Source: Ascidiimonas meishanensis (GTDB taxonomy: Bacteria; Bacteroidota; Bacteroidia; Flavobacteriales; Flavobacteriaceae). From it: a stretch of DNA of 64,000 nt. Positions 42,438 through 51,916 of the stretch are shown here, in pieces. Location of the stretch: assembly GCF_037782385.1 (NCBI RefSeq), contig NZ_JBBEXD010000001.1, positions 930,001 through 994,000 on the forward strand, written 5' to 3'. The position numbers and the translations under genes are program-made. Each line of letters begins with the position of its first letter. The first letter of the stretch is position 1. The notes below the pieces were generated by a model. The model was not told the origin of the DNA. It was given only the letters and a program-made list of their open reading frames with translations, and did not search any database.

Positions 42438-44474
42438 ATGAAAAAACTTCTGTTACTTCTTATGCTGATTTCAGGCTTTGCTGAAGCTCAGCAAAACAAA
42501 GATGGATGGACACTTAGTGCTGGGAAAGTAGATAAATACACTGGGGTTGTAACCGCCAACGGAAGAATTGGTATTCTGCCCTCTGCCAAGCCGTTTGAGG
42601 TTAAATCTATTATTTTGAATAATGTATACGACAAGGAATCTCCATTGGGGGTAAGTAGAATTTTATTAGGAATGAATTTTGGTAATCTTGAAATGAAAAT
42701 AGATGGAGAGCTTATTACCGAAAATAATATTTCTAATTGGAATCAAACTCTATATATGAAAGAAGCAGGGTTTACTACTTCTTTTGATTTTAAAGATAAA
42801 GCAACTATAAGCTATACAATCTATGCACTACGTAATGTGCAATATACAGGCTATATAGATGTAAACATTGTACCTAAAAAGAATATTGAAGTTGAAGTTG
42901 CCGGAAAAATTATAACTCCAGAAGAATACAAAAATCCACTTAGCACTTTTAGAATATTACAAGATCTTGAAACCACTATGCCTATTCTCCAAACGGTAGC
43001 TAAAAGTCGCTTAGAAAAACATACGGTAAGTACCTCGGCAACTTTTATATGGTATGACATAAATTCTACAAGAGAAAATCAAAGACCTGAATTAACACCT
43101 AAAAAAATTAATAAATTTGAACATCAGGTATCATTTAAAAAATCATTAGCCAAGGGAAAAGCTTATGGCTTTGCGTGGACAGCTGCTCAATGCACTACAC
43201 AAGATTTTGAAGATCCGCAATCTGAATCTGAAAGGTTTGTGATCTTTAATCTTTTAACTCCTAAAACAGAGTTATTAAAACAACATAAAAAGTTATGGGA
43301 GGAACTGTGGGAAGGAGATATTATAATAGAAGGTGATTTACAGTCGCAATTGGATGTTAGACTCGCATTATACCACTTATATGCTTTTGCTCGTGGAGAT
43401 TCAAATTTAAGTATTGCTCCTATGGGACTCTCTTCCCAAAATTATAATGGGCATATCTTTTGGGATACAGAATTATGGATGTTCCCTCCTCTTTTAATGC
43501 TAAATCAAGATATTGCAAGATCTCTGGTGAATTATCGTTCAGATCGTTTACAAAAAGCCAAGGAAAAAGCCATTAATTTTGGGTACAAAGGAGCTATGTT
43601 TCCTTGGGAAAGTGATGATACCGGCGAGGAAGCAACCCCTGCTTGGGCTCTTACAGGCACTTTTGAACATCACATTACCGCAGATGTTGCTATTGCTTTC
43701 TGGAATTATTATAGAGTTACCAAAAATAAAAAATGGCTCTTTGAGCGAGGATATCCAATGATGAAGGAAATTGCAGATTATTGGGTTAGCAGATCTTCAA
43801 AAAATAAAGATGGTAGTTATTCTATAAAAAATGTTGTGGGTGCCAATGAGTTTGCCCCTAATGTAAATGACAATGCATTTACCAATGGTTCTGCCATTAC
43901 AGCTTTAAAATTTGCAGTACAAGCGGCAAAAGAAACCAGTAATGCAGCAAATCCTTTATGGGAAGAGATTGCAGATAATATCATTATCCATAAATTCTCA
44001 GACGGTACCACCAAAGAACACAAGGCTTATGATGGGGACATTATTAAACAAGCTGACGTAAACTTGTTAACTTATCCATTATCTATTATTAATGACAAGG
44101 AGACCGTTTTAAAGGATTTAAAATATTATGAACCAAGACTCTCCCCGGAAGGTCCTGCCATGGGGCAATCTGTTTTTGCAGTAATCTATGCTAGGCTTGG
44201 TAATTCCAAAGAAGCGTTCCGATTATTTAAACGTTCTTACGAACCCAACAAGAGACCTCCTTTTGGAGCATTAGCTGAAGCAGCAACTAGCAACAATCCA
44301 TATTTTGCAACGGGTGCGGGTGGAATGCTTCAGGTTGTATTGGCTGGTTTTGGTGGTCTTCATATAACTAAAAATGGGATAGAACAAATAAATCCAATAC
44401 TACCAAAAGAATGGAAATCATTAACTTTAAAAGGCATTGGCACGGAAAAGAAGACATACCGTATTACCAAATAA
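42438..44474 (+). CDS. secreted glycoside hydrolase family 65 enzyme
   Basis: A 678-residue exported protein (signal KKLLLLLMLISGFAEAQ). An N-terminal beta-sandwich (about 25-270) is followed by an (alpha/alpha)6 barrel with GHIFWDTELWMFPPLL, the FWDTE-x-W-M-x-P signature of GH65 hydrolases of the acid trehalase / glucosylgalactosylhydroxylysine glucosidase branch, FPWESDDTGEE and VVGANEFAPNVNDNAFTN, whose Glu is the probable general acid. The motif is less like that of trehalose or kojibiose phosphorylases. It should hydrolyse alpha-glucosides in the periplasm. No transporter or other sugar gene is adjacent, so the natural substrate is open. Confidence 0.88.
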   Translation: MKKLLLLLMLISGFAEAQQNKDGWTLSAGKVDKYTGVVTANGRIGILPSAKPFEVKSIILNNVYDKESPLGVSRILLGMNFGNLEMKIDGELITENNISNWNQTLYMKEAGFTTSFDFKDKATISYTIYALRNVQYTGYIDVNIVPKKNIEVEVAGKIITPEEYKNPLSTFRILQDLETTMPILQTVAKSRLEKHTVSTSATFIWYDINSTRENQRPELTPKKINKFEHQVSFKKSLAKGKAYGFAWTAAQCTTQDFEDPQSESERFVIFNLLTPKTELLKQHKKLWEELWEGDIIIEGDLQSQLDVRLALYHLYAFARGDSNLSIAPMGLSSQNYNGHIFWDTELWMFPPLLMLNQDIARSLVNYRSDRLQKAKEKAINFGYKGAMFPWESDDTGEEATPAWALTGTFEHHITADVAIAFWNYYRVTKNKKWLFERGYPMMKEIADYWVSRSSKNKDGSYSIKNVVGANEFAPNVNDNAFTNGSAITALKFAVQAAKETSNAANPLWEEIADNIIIHKFSDGTTKEHKAYDGDIIKQADVNLLTYPLSIINDKETVLKDLKYYEPRLSPEGPAMGQSVFAVIYARLGNSKEAFRLFKRSYEPNKRPPFGALAEAATSNNPYFATGAGGMLQVVLAGFGGLHITKNGIEQINPILPKEWKSLTLKGIGTEKKTYRITK

Positions 44475-44521
44475 AAAGAGAGATCTTAAAGCTCCTCATT
44501 TTTATGATTATTTGTTGGTAC

Positions 44522-45823
44522 CTAAATTGGCTCCGCGTATAAATCAAAATCAGCAGCATCTATAATTTTCAAAGTCGTAAAGTCTCCTATTTTAACATAG
44601 AATTTTGAAGCATCAATAAGTACTTCATTATCTACATCCGGAGAATCAAACTCTGTTCTACCCACAAAATAGCCTCCTTCTTTTCGGTCTATAAGACATT
44701 GAAAGGTCTTCCCTATTTTTTGCTGATTTAGTTCCCAAGAGATTTGTGATTGTATTTCCATGATTTCTGATGCTCGCTGTTGTTTTACTTCTTCTGGCAC
44801 ATCATCTTCCAGATTATACGCATGGGTATTTTCCTCATGACTATAGGTAAAACAACCCAATCGCTCAAAACGCATTTCACGAACCCACTCTCTAAGCACT
44901 TCAAAATCTTCTACTGTTTCACCAGGATACCCCACAATCAATGTGGTTCGTATCGCCATTTCTGGAACCATTTTTCTAAATTCCTGAAGTAGTTTTGTGG
45001 TTTTTGCTTTAGTAGTGCCCCTTCTCATAGATTTAAGAATAGGATCTGCAATATGTTGTAATGGAATATCTATATAATTACAAATTTTAGATTCCGATTT
45101 CATAACTTCCAAAACATCCATTGGAAAACCGGTAGGAAATGCATAATGCAATCGTATCCATTCTATACCATCTACTTGTGCTAATGCTTTTAAAAGAGCG
45201 GCTAAACGACGCTCTTTATAAATATCTAACCCATAGTATGTAAGATCTTGAGCAATTAAAATGAGTTCTTTCACTCCTTTTGCAGCCAGTTTTTGTGCTT
45301 CTAAAACAAGATTCTCTATGGGCGTGCTTTTATGTTTACCACGCATTAATGGAATCGCACAAAATGAACAAGGCCTGTCACAGCCTTCTGCTATTTTTAG
45401 ATAGGCATAATTTTTAGGGGTCGTAGTAAGACGTTCCCCTATAAGTTCATGCTTATAGTCTGCTCCTAAAGCTTTTAATAAAACGGGGAGGTCTGAAGTT
45501 CCAAAATACTGGTCTACATTTGGAATTTCTTTTTCCAGATCTGGCTTATAGCGTTCACTAAGACAACCTGTTACAAAGACCTTATCTACTTCTCCTTCTT
45601 CTTTTTTCTGAACATACTCAAGAATGGTATTTACACTTTCTTCCTTTGCATTTGCAATAAAACCACAGGTATTGATTACAACAATATTTCCGTCTTCTTC
45701 ATGAGCTACTTCCTTTCCATTGGCTTTTAACTGTCCCATGAGTACTTCTGAGTCGTAAACATTTTTAGAACAACCAAGTGTAACTACATTAATTTTATTC
45801 TTTTTGAGTGATTTTGTTCTCAT
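44522..45823 (-). CDS. rimO: ribosomal protein S12 methylthiotransferase RimO
   Basis: A protein of 433 residues, a radical SAM enzyme that puts a methylthio group on an Asp of ribosomal protein S12. The N-terminal UPF0004 domain starts INVVTLGCSKNVYDSEVLMG, with further cluster cysteines in NTCGF and TGCLSERY; the radical SAM motif is GCDRPCSFCAIPLMRG; a TRAM domain closes the protein. The ATG at 45823 is chosen: the frame extends to 45916, but a -7 box (45844-45851) lies in between. The gene is divergent from a serine hydrolase gene. Confidence 0.95.
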   Translation of the reverse strand: MRTKSLKKNKINVVTLGCSKNVYDSEVLMGQLKANGKEVAHEEDGNIVVINTCGFIANAKEESVNTILEYVQKKEEGEVDKVFVTGCLSERYKPDLEKEIPNVDQYFGTSDLPVLLKALGADYKHELIGERLTTTPKNYAYLKIAEGCDRPCSFCAIPLMRGKHKSTPIENLVLEAQKLAAKGVKELILIAQDLTYYGLDIYKERRLAALLKALAQVDGIEWIRLHYAFPTGFPMDVLEVMKSESKICNYIDIPLQHIADPILKSMRRGTTKAKTTKLLQEFRKMVPEMAIRTTLIVGYPGETVEDFEVLREWVREMRFERLGCFTYSHEENTHAYNLEDDVPEEVKQQRASEIMEIQSQISWELNQQKIGKTFQCLIDRKEGGYFVGRTEFDSPDVDNEVLIDASKFYVKIGDFTTLKIIDAADFDLYAEPI

Positions 45824-45843
45824 TGCTTTTTCTTTAGCGCCTG

Positions 45844-45851
45844 CAAAAATA
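45844..45851 (-). promoter_or_regulatory. -7 promoter element of rimO
   Basis: TATTTTTG on the minus strand fits TAnnTTTG, 20 bases before the rimO ATG. Confidence 0.55.
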
Positions 45852-45870
45852 CAACTTTTTAAACCTTTTG

Positions 45871-45878
45871 TATCTTTG
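45871..45878 (+). promoter_or_regulatory. -7 promoter element of the serine hydrolase gene
   Basis: TATCTTTG fits TAnnTTTG, 29 bases before the ATG. With the rimO box it forms a compact divergent promoter pair only 20 bases apart. Confidence 0.55.
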
Positions 45879-45907
45879 AGAGTCCTATAAATCAAAACCA
45901 CCTCACT

Positions 45908-47008
45908 ATGCGCCATTTCCTTTTCATGTTAAATTTCTTTTTTCTATGCTTAACGGTAGGCTCCTGTTCTTCACAAACTGATGTTTTAACTGATACTGAA
46001 ACTGAATCTGACCCAAATGAATTGTATTTTCCTCCCACTAATGATGATGATTGGGAATCTGTTTCTATAACTTCTTTAGGCTGGAATGAAAATGAGCTTC
46101 AGCCGCTCTACAATTTCTTGGAAGCGAAAGAATCACAAGCATTTCTCATTTTAAAAGATGGAAAAATAGCCGTTGAAGCCTATTTTAATGGTGGAAGTGC
46201 ATCTCAAAATTATCCTTGGTTCTCTGCGGGTAAAACTTTATCTGCATTCACCTTAGGAATTGCTCAGCAAGAAGGTTTTCTGAATGTAGATGATTCATCT
46301 TCATTATATCTTGGGAATGGATGGAGTAGTTTGAGTGGCTCTCAAGAAGATCAAATAAGTATCTGGAATCACCTTACAATGACAACTGGCATTGATTATA
46401 ATATTTCTGATACCAATTGTACCGATCCAGAATGTCTCACTTATTTAAATACTCCCGGTAGTTTTTGGTTTTATCATAATGCCACTTACACCCTTACACA
46501 AAATATTGTAGAAGGTGCAACAGGGCAAGAATTTTCTTCTTACTTTAATTCCAAACTTCGCAATCCAATTGGAATGAATGGTGCTTGGTTATCCATTAAC
46601 TTTAATAACATTTACGTAAGCACAGCGAGAAGTATGGCGCGTTTTGGTCTTTTAAATCTCAATAAAGGAAACTGGAATGGCAACGTAATCCTTTCAGACA
46701 TGCAATATTTTGAAGAAATGGTGTCTACCTCTCAAACACTTAATAAAGCGTATGGTTATTTATGGTGGTTAAATGGGAAAGATAGCTATAGAGTACCGGG
46801 TGGCACAACTCTTTTTCAAGGAAATTTAATTCCCGCCGCTCCACAAGATCTCATTGCTGGTTTAGGAGCAAATGATCAAAAATTATATATTGTACCTAGC
46901 CAGAATCTTGTAATCGTAAGATTAGGACAAGATGGAGGAGAAACACTTTTAGGCCCTTCAAGTTTTGATACTCTTTTATGGGAAAAAATAAACGCCTTAA
47001 TTAATTAA
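45908..47008 (+). CDS. serine hydrolase, class C beta-lactamase-like lipoprotein
   Basis: A 366-residue lipoprotein (MRHFLFMLNFFFLCLTVGSC, Cys20) of the beta-lactamase/DD-peptidase fold. The catalytic tetrad SxxK is SAGK in YPWFSAGKTLSAF (about 99-111), the YxN motif is YHN in GSFWFYHNATYTL; a KTG-like element is not obvious, perhaps replaced in the YRVPGGTT region. Such esterases (EstB-like) and penicillin-binding proteins hydrolyse esters or amides; beta-lactam resistance cannot be inferred. It starts from a promoter divergent to rimO and its stop overlaps that of the next gene. Confidence 0.88.
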   Translation: MRHFLFMLNFFFLCLTVGSCSSQTDVLTDTETESDPNELYFPPTNDDDWESVSITSLGWNENELQPLYNFLEAKESQAFLILKDGKIAVEAYFNGGSASQNYPWFSAGKTLSAFTLGIAQQEGFLNVDDSSSLYLGNGWSSLSGSQEDQISIWNHLTMTTGIDYNISDTNCTDPECLTYLNTPGSFWFYHNATYTLTQNIVEGATGQEFSSYFNSKLRNPIGMNGAWLSINFNNIYVSTARSMARFGLLNLNKGNWNGNVILSDMQYFEEMVSTSQTLNKAYGYLWWLNGKDSYRVPGGTTLFQGNLIPAAPQDLIAGLGANDQKLYIVPSQNLVIVRLGQDGGETLLGPSSFDTLLWEKINALIN

Positions 47009-47277
47009 AAGTTTTCATACAAATAATTAATGAGTCTAATTTCGTAAATTCTTAATAAGACAATAACAATAGCTCCAATAATCGCAAAAGGCCAATTGTA
47101 CTTTTTAGACCGGATAATAAGCCATCCTGCAATTCCAAAAACACTTAAGATCCCTACAATAATCAAATTAGGTAAAAACCACATTCCTGTATAGATACCA
47201 TACAACTTGACTCCAATATAAAAGAGACAATAAAAAGCTACTATTTTGGTGATTATAATTAGGTTTCTCTGTGACAT
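47005..47277 (-). CDS. small membrane protein, function unknown
   Basis: A 90-residue protein with three hydrophobic segments (about 8-27, 31-50 and 58-80) and short polar ends; no family is recognised. It starts 10 bases after the amidase stop codon in the same direction and probably belongs to that transcript. The stop codon shares bases with the oppositely oriented serine hydrolase gene. Confidence 0.65.
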   Translation of the reverse strand: MSQRNLIIITKIVAFYCLFYIGVKLYGIYTGMWFLPNLIIVGILSVFGIAGWLIIRSKKYNWPFAIIGAIVIVLLRIYEIRLINYLYENF

Positions 47278-47287
47278 TAACTTGCTT

Positions 47288-48937
47288 TTATTTATAATTT
47301 TTTGGCGATTTTCTCACTTTTGTGGCATTCTCAAATGCATATCCTAATTTTAAAAGATGCTCTTCTGTAAAAGGCTTTCCTATAAAAGTAAGACTAATAG
47401 GCTCTCCAGACTCTTTATACCCCATAGGCACCGTTAAACAAGGATATTTGGCTACCGCCGCATAAGCCGCATGATAATTATTAATTGATAATACCGCATC
47501 CAATTGGTAGGTATCCATTACCCTATCAAAAAACTTTCTAGCATCTTCCTCTAAATTTTGTTTAATCTTTTCAAGTTCTTCAAGCGTTGTAGAATCTTTA
47601 ACAATTCCCTGGAATAATTGTTGCCCGTAAGGGGCTCTTACAAGAGAATCTTTAAGGTTAAACATCACTACATCTTCAATACTTTCCACTTTTATATTAT
47701 CTTTTGCATAGGTTCTAAAGTACTTTGGAAGGTCATATTTCATATCAATATTCAACAAAGTTAAAAATCCTTCCAACTGGATATCTTCGGGTTCAAATTC
47801 AACTATCTCTACGCCTTCTATTTTTAATTTTTCAATGGTTTCGCTGTAGATTTTATTTTCCAAAAGTGGCTTTAGCACACCCATTTTTTTTCCTTTAAGA
47901 GAAGCTTTTAATAAGTTTTCTAGATAGTCCTTGTTGGTTTCAATAGATGCTGCATCTGTCTTATCTTTCCCTAACATTGCGTTGAGAAAAATAGCATTAT
48001 CTACAACACTCTTAGTCATTGGCCCTGGAGTATCTAGTGTACTTGAGATTGGAACAATACCAGACCTACTAAGCAATCCTATAGTAGGTTTTAATCCTAC
48101 CACTGAATTTTGACTTGAAGGAGACAGAATAGAACCAGCCGTTTCTGTTCCAACAGCAACCACTGCATAATTAGCAGCTACCGCAACTCCACTTCCCGAG
48201 CTTGAACCTCCCGTTTCAAACTTTTTTCTTCCATAGGGATTTAAGGTTTGTCCGCCTACTGCGCTATACCCTAAAGGGCAACCACTACAGAAATAATAAG
48301 CCCATTCGCTTAAATTTACTTTTCCTAAAATAAGTGCACCAGATTCTTTGATTTTACTGGTTATAAAAGCATCCTCCGTATAATTATCTTTCAGTACAAA
48401 AGCACCTGCGGTGGTAGGCATCCCTAAGGCACCAATATTATCTTTTAAAAGCACAGGCATGCCATACATTGAGTACAAATCAACATCTTGTATATTTTCA
48501 TCTTTTTCTTTTGCTTGTTTAAGTACATCAGGATTTAGTGCTATGATTGCATTTAGTGAAGACGTATTATCACTTTCATATTTTCTAATTCGGTATAAAT
48601 AAAAGAGTATTAATTCTTCATAAGTTAACGTTCCGTCTTTGATTTGCTTTTGCAATTCTGGAATATTCTTTTCAAGGATACTCGCTTTTAAACTTTCGTA
48701 TTTCTCATTTCCAAAAGCGGATAGTGCTGTTTCAAAAGGTTTCCAAAATAAATTTTTGTCTACAAATTTTGAGTTCAGCAATTTAAAGCGCATTCTAGCT
48801 ATCTCGTGGGTTTCTTGTTCTTCTAACTCTTCAGTTTCATCATAAGAAGACCAGACCACAGGATCTTCTACTATCTTAGATTCTTGTTTACACGCCACTA
48901 ATAACAATACTAAGAGAAGGTATTTAAAATAATTCAT
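47288..48937 (-). CDS. amidase signature family lipoprotein
   Basis: A 549-residue exported amidase (signal MNYFKYLLLVLLLVAC, Cys16). The Ser-cisSer-Lys triad is visible: Lys in MPVLLKDNIG, the cis-Ser in GGSSSGSGVAVA, and the nucleophile in GTETAGSILSPSSQNSVVG (the last Ser-rich loop replaces the usual GGSIR). An N-terminal insertion of about 100 residues precedes the core, as in other periplasmic amidases of Bacteroidota. It hydrolyses amide bonds of unknown substrates, for instance in peptides or cell wall fragments. It starts 11 bases after the alpha/beta hydrolase stop. Confidence 0.9.
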   Translation of the reverse strand: MNYFKYLLLVLLLVACKQESKIVEDPVVWSSYDETEELEEQETHEIARMRFKLLNSKFVDKNLFWKPFETALSAFGNEKYESLKASILEKNIPELQKQIKDGTLTYEELILFYLYRIRKYESDNTSSLNAIIALNPDVLKQAKEKDENIQDVDLYSMYGMPVLLKDNIGALGMPTTAGAFVLKDNYTEDAFITSKIKESGALILGKVNLSEWAYYFCSGCPLGYSAVGGQTLNPYGRKKFETGGSSSGSGVAVAANYAVVAVGTETAGSILSPSSQNSVVGLKPTIGLLSRSGIVPISSTLDTPGPMTKSVVDNAIFLNAMLGKDKTDAASIETNKDYLENLLKASLKGKKMGVLKPLLENKIYSETIEKLKIEGVEIVEFEPEDIQLEGFLTLLNIDMKYDLPKYFRTYAKDNIKVESIEDVVMFNLKDSLVRAPYGQQLFQGIVKDSTTLEELEKIKQNLEEDARKFFDRVMDTYQLDAVLSINNYHAAYAAVAKYPCLTVPMGYKESGEPISLTFIGKPFTEEHLLKLGYAFENATKVRKSPKNYK

Positions 48938-48948
48938 AACAAAAAGAT

Positions 48949-49959
48949 TTATTGTTTGTGCGGACTCAGTCCCATATGATTTTCTAAAAAGTAAAAAGTT
49001 TCTTTTGTAACAGAAGAGATATCTTTTGAAATAGTGTGTGATGCCAAAACGTGATGTCCCGCCTCTGCAAATGCTTTTTTATGTTTAGCTGATTCTGGTG
49101 TTCCAAGTTGGTCAAACATTCTTAACATAGCCGCTACAGAAACTACTTTATCTTGTTCTTCTTCATTTTTAAAATAATACCCCATAAAAACAGGCTGCTT
49201 GACTTTTTCAAACGTTTTAGGAACCATCGTATAATTCAATAATACCTGAAGCTGGGGTAATGCTTCTACGTTATATCTGTGAGTCCAAAATTTTCTTCTA
49301 ACAGCATTCACCTGAAATTCATAATAATCGCCATTGATCATTCTTGCAAATTGTAAACCCCAGGGGCCTCCTAACAATTTTGCAGCAGAAGCATACAACT
49401 CAATGTTAGGTGAATACATAATAATTCCAGCTATACAAGGGTTTTCTCCGGCTAAATACAATGCTAAAGAAGCGCCAGTTGAAGTAGCAATCACTATTAC
49501 TTTATCTCCTAATTTTGAAGCAATGGCAACGGCTTCCTTGGCTGAATCCATTAATTTTACTGCTGTCAGATTTCGCATACCATTTATACCCTTAAAACCA
49601 TGACCTTCTAAGCGAGGTAGGTAAAGATTACAATGATATCTTCTTGCTGTTTCTGTGTGCAGCGGAGCACCTTCTTCACTACTAGCAGACCAACCATGTA
49701 AATATACAATACTGTATTTGGTTTTGGAAGGCACGCTATCTGCCCAAATAATCTTAGATTCATTACCCGGTTTTAATTTATTACTATAACGAGCTTCTTT
49801 ATCCTTAACCATCTCCTCCAGCTCTGCGAGATCTTCTGAGACTTCTGGCAGAAGCGGACTCAAGGACTTAATGGAAATTACAGGGCCTGAAAAATACAGA
49901 ACTAAAAGCACTCCCATTAAAATGATTATTCCTCCTATCAAGTAAAGCATTTGTTTCAT
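48949..49959 (-). CDS. membrane-anchored alpha/beta hydrolase
   Basis: A protein of 336 residues with an N-terminal membrane helix (MLYLIGGIIILMGVLLVLYF) and an alpha/beta hydrolase domain. The oxyanion strand is IVYLHGWSASSEEG, the nucleophile elbow is VIATSTGASLALYLAG (Ser in T-S-T-G, a variant of G-x-S-x-G), and the catalytic His is in AEAGHHVLAS. The ATG at 49959 is the first real start; it overlaps the upstream stop codon by one base. The substrate is not known; lipase or esterase activity is plausible. Confidence 0.85.
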   Translation of the reverse strand: MKQMLYLIGGIIILMGVLLVLYFSGPVISIKSLSPLLPEVSEDLAELEEMVKDKEARYSNKLKPGNESKIIWADSVPSKTKYSIVYLHGWSASSEEGAPLHTETARRYHCNLYLPRLEGHGFKGINGMRNLTAVKLMDSAKEAVAIASKLGDKVIVIATSTGASLALYLAGENPCIAGIIMYSPNIELYASAAKLLGGPWGLQFARMINGDYYEFQVNAVRRKFWTHRYNVEALPQLQVLLNYTMVPKTFEKVKQPVFMGYYFKNEEEQDKVVSVAAMLRMFDQLGTPESAKHKKAFAEAGHHVLASHTISKDISSVTKETFYFLENHMGLSPHKQ

Positions 49960-50819
49960 CAATTAATGAGTTTCACCTTCCACTTTTTTATGTTGTACAT
50001 ATTTATTCTAACAAATTCATCTTTACCCAATGCTTGTGACATCTTCAATGAATTTTCAGCTGAATTTATCGCTTTTTTATATTGCCCTAAAGAGGCATAA
50101 ACGAGAGAACGTACCCTGCTAATATAGTATTTTGAACCTTCAAGAGTTTCAGCTTTCTTTAACCAAATAAGACTTTGATTTAATTGTTTATTTTGCTCTT
50201 GTAAATAACGAGCTGCCTGATAGAAGCTAGTTGCATTTGGATTGTTTTTCAATTGTTTTTCTATTTCTTCCATCATAAGCAGGTGGGTGTTCAATTTAAT
50301 AGGAATGCGAATACGCGTATATGCCCACCTCCAATCCATATAAAGCGATTCATAACCTATTTCATTAAAACTTATAGTGAAATTTTCCTGAAAATCTTTG
50401 ATTTCTTCTGGACTCACTTCTATTCTAAAAGCATCTTCTGCCGGATTGTACTCTTCTCTTCCATCGCCCCAATGTGATGTGTTTTTATGGAAAACAATCT
50501 CCCATATATTTTCTTTAGGAAAAGCATACAAAGCATAGGTACCTGCCCGAAGCTTATTCCCCATAATGGTTACTTCTTGGGAAATTGTTAGCTTGGTAGA
50601 CTCATTAGCGCCAACCCGCCAAATTCTTCCATAAGGAACCAATTCTCCAAAAATTTCTCTACCTCGAACCGCAGGTCTTGAATAATCAACTATAAAATTG
50701 GTGAGCCCTGCTTCTTGCTGGATTATTGCATGAGGACTAGACTTTGGGTGCGTAATTTGTGCATTTGTGAATGTTCCGAAACATAAGAATAAACCTATTA
50801 AAGAAAAATTTCGGAACAT
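49959..50819 (-). CDS. DUF2911 domain protein
   Basis: A 286-residue exported protein (signal FRNFSLIGLFLCFGTFTNAQ). The DUF2911 domain fills about 25-185 and shows its repeated hallmarks: VDYSRPAVRGREIFGELVPYG, RIWRVGANESTKL, AGTYALYAFP and VFHKNTSHWGDG. The C-terminal 100 residues are helical and look like TPR repeats (ATSFYQAARYLQEQNKQL, VRSLVYASLGQYKKAINSAE). The function of DUF2911 is unknown. It is the first of a run with the alpha/beta hydrolase, amidase and small membrane protein genes. Confidence 0.9.
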   Translation of the reverse strand: MFRNFSLIGLFLCFGTFTNAQITHPKSSPHAIIQQEAGLTNFIVDYSRPAVRGREIFGELVPYGRIWRVGANESTKLTISQEVTIMGNKLRAGTYALYAFPKENIWEIVFHKNTSHWGDGREEYNPAEDAFRIEVSPEEIKDFQENFTISFNEIGYESLYMDWRWAYTRIRIPIKLNTHLLMMEEIEKQLKNNPNATSFYQAARYLQEQNKQLNQSLIWLKKAETLEGSKYYISRVRSLVYASLGQYKKAINSAENSLKMSQALGKDEFVRINMYNIKKWKVKLIN

Positions 50820-50853
50820 TTTTGAAGTCTTAGTTTGCCAACTTTTATTAAAA

Positions 50854-51807
50854 TTATTTGAAAAACGAATCTACAAATTCGTATTTATTAAATATTTGTA
50901 GATCTTCTATCCCTTCACCTACTCCGATATACTTGACAGGAATTTGAAACTGATCTGAAATACCTATTACAACGCCACCTTTGGCAGTTCCATCTAATTT
51001 AGTTACCGCAAGAGAGGTAACCTCGGTTGCTTTGGTAAATTGTTTTGCCTGTTCAAAAGCATTTTGCCCTGTAGAACCATCTAGTACCAATAGCACTTCA
51101 TGGGGAGCATCTGGAACCACTTTTTGCATTACCCTTTTCACTTTAGTTAGTTCATTCATTAAATTTACCTTATTATGAAGACGTCCTGCCGTATCAATAA
51201 TCACTATATCTGCATCTTGAGATACCGCAGATGTAAGTGTATCAAAAGCAACTGATGCGGGATCACTACCCATATTTTGACTTATAATAGGAACTTGCAC
51301 TCTGTCTGCCCATATTTTTAACTGATCTATAGCCGCTGCTCTAAAAGTATCTGCTGCTCCAAGCACTACTTTTTTACCTTGTTTTTTAAATTGATTTGCT
51401 AATTTACCTATCGTAGTTGTTTTTCCTACACCATTCACCCCTACCACCATAATAACATAAGGTTTTTGGTTGGTATCCAATTCAAAATCTGTAGCTTCAC
51501 CGCTATTAGTTTCAGAAAGTAGTGCCGCGATTTCTTCCCTTAAAATTTTATTGAGCTCTTCTGTTCCTAAATATTTATCTCTTGAAACTCTGGCTTCTAT
51601 GCGTTCTATAATCTTTAGTGTTGTATCCACACCTACGTCACTACTCACCAATATTTCTTCGAGATTGTCTAGCACCTCGTCATCTACCTTTGATTTTCCT
51701 GCAACTGCTTTACTTAGTTTAGAAAAAAAACTGGTTTTTGATTTTTCAAGCCCTTTATCTAGGGTTTCTTTTTTATCTGATGAAAATATCTTCTTAAATA
51801 GACTCAT
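50854..51807 (-). CDS. ftsY: signal recognition particle receptor FtsY
   Basis: A protein of 317 residues with a short N-terminal region and the NG domain of SRP GTPases: helical N domain, P-loop VVGVNGVGKTTTIGKLANQ, GAADTFRAAAIDQLKIW, DTAGRLHNKVNLM, and TKLDGTAKGG. It docks SRP-ribosome complexes at the membrane. The start is the ATG at 51807; the frame extends to 51864 but crosses a -7 element (51849-51856). It follows the ribosomal protein genes rpmB-rpmG-DUF4295, separated by a terminator. Confidence 0.95.
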   Translation of the reverse strand: MSLFKKIFSSDKKETLDKGLEKSKTSFFSKLSKAVAGKSKVDDEVLDNLEEILVSSDVGVDTTLKIIERIEARVSRDKYLGTEELNKILREEIAALLSETNSGEATDFELDTNQKPYVIMVVGVNGVGKTTTIGKLANQFKKQGKKVVLGAADTFRAAAIDQLKIWADRVQVPIISQNMGSDPASVAFDTLTSAVSQDADIVIIDTAGRLHNKVNLMNELTKVKRVMQKVVPDAPHEVLLVLDGSTGQNAFEQAKQFTKATEVTSLAVTKLDGTAKGGVVIGISDQFQIPVKYIGVGEGIEDLQIFNKYEFVDSFFK

Positions 51808-51848
51808 TGATAGATTATATTCTATTGGGGATTCCCCGGTTGATTGCT

Positions 51849-51856
51849 CAAAGATA
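51849..51856 (-). promoter_or_regulatory. -7 promoter element of ftsY
   Basis: TATCTTTG on the minus strand fits TAnnTTTG, 41 bases before the ftsY ATG and directly after the DUF4295 terminator. Confidence 0.55.
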
Positions 51857-51859
51857 TAA

Positions 51860-51893
51860 AACAAAAAGCTACTTTCATTACGAAAGTAGCTTT
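51860..51893 (-). terminator. Rho-independent terminator of rpmB-rpmG-DUF4295
   Basis: A 12-base stem AAAGCTACTTTC / GAAAGTAGCTTT with loop of five, followed on the minus strand by TTGTTTT. Confidence 0.88.
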
Positions 51894-51916
51894 GCTATAT
51901 CTGAAAATAGATGGTA

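Noticed and set aside
42438..44474. Trehalose or kojibiose phosphorylase
   Set aside because: The FWDTE-W-M-P signature and the signal peptide fit the exported hydrolase branch of GH65; phosphorylase-type phosphate-binding motifs were not seen.
45908..47008. Beta-lactam resistance gene
   Set aside because: Only the general SxxK and YxN motifs are visible, the KTG motif is missing, and the family is mostly esterases and peptidases.
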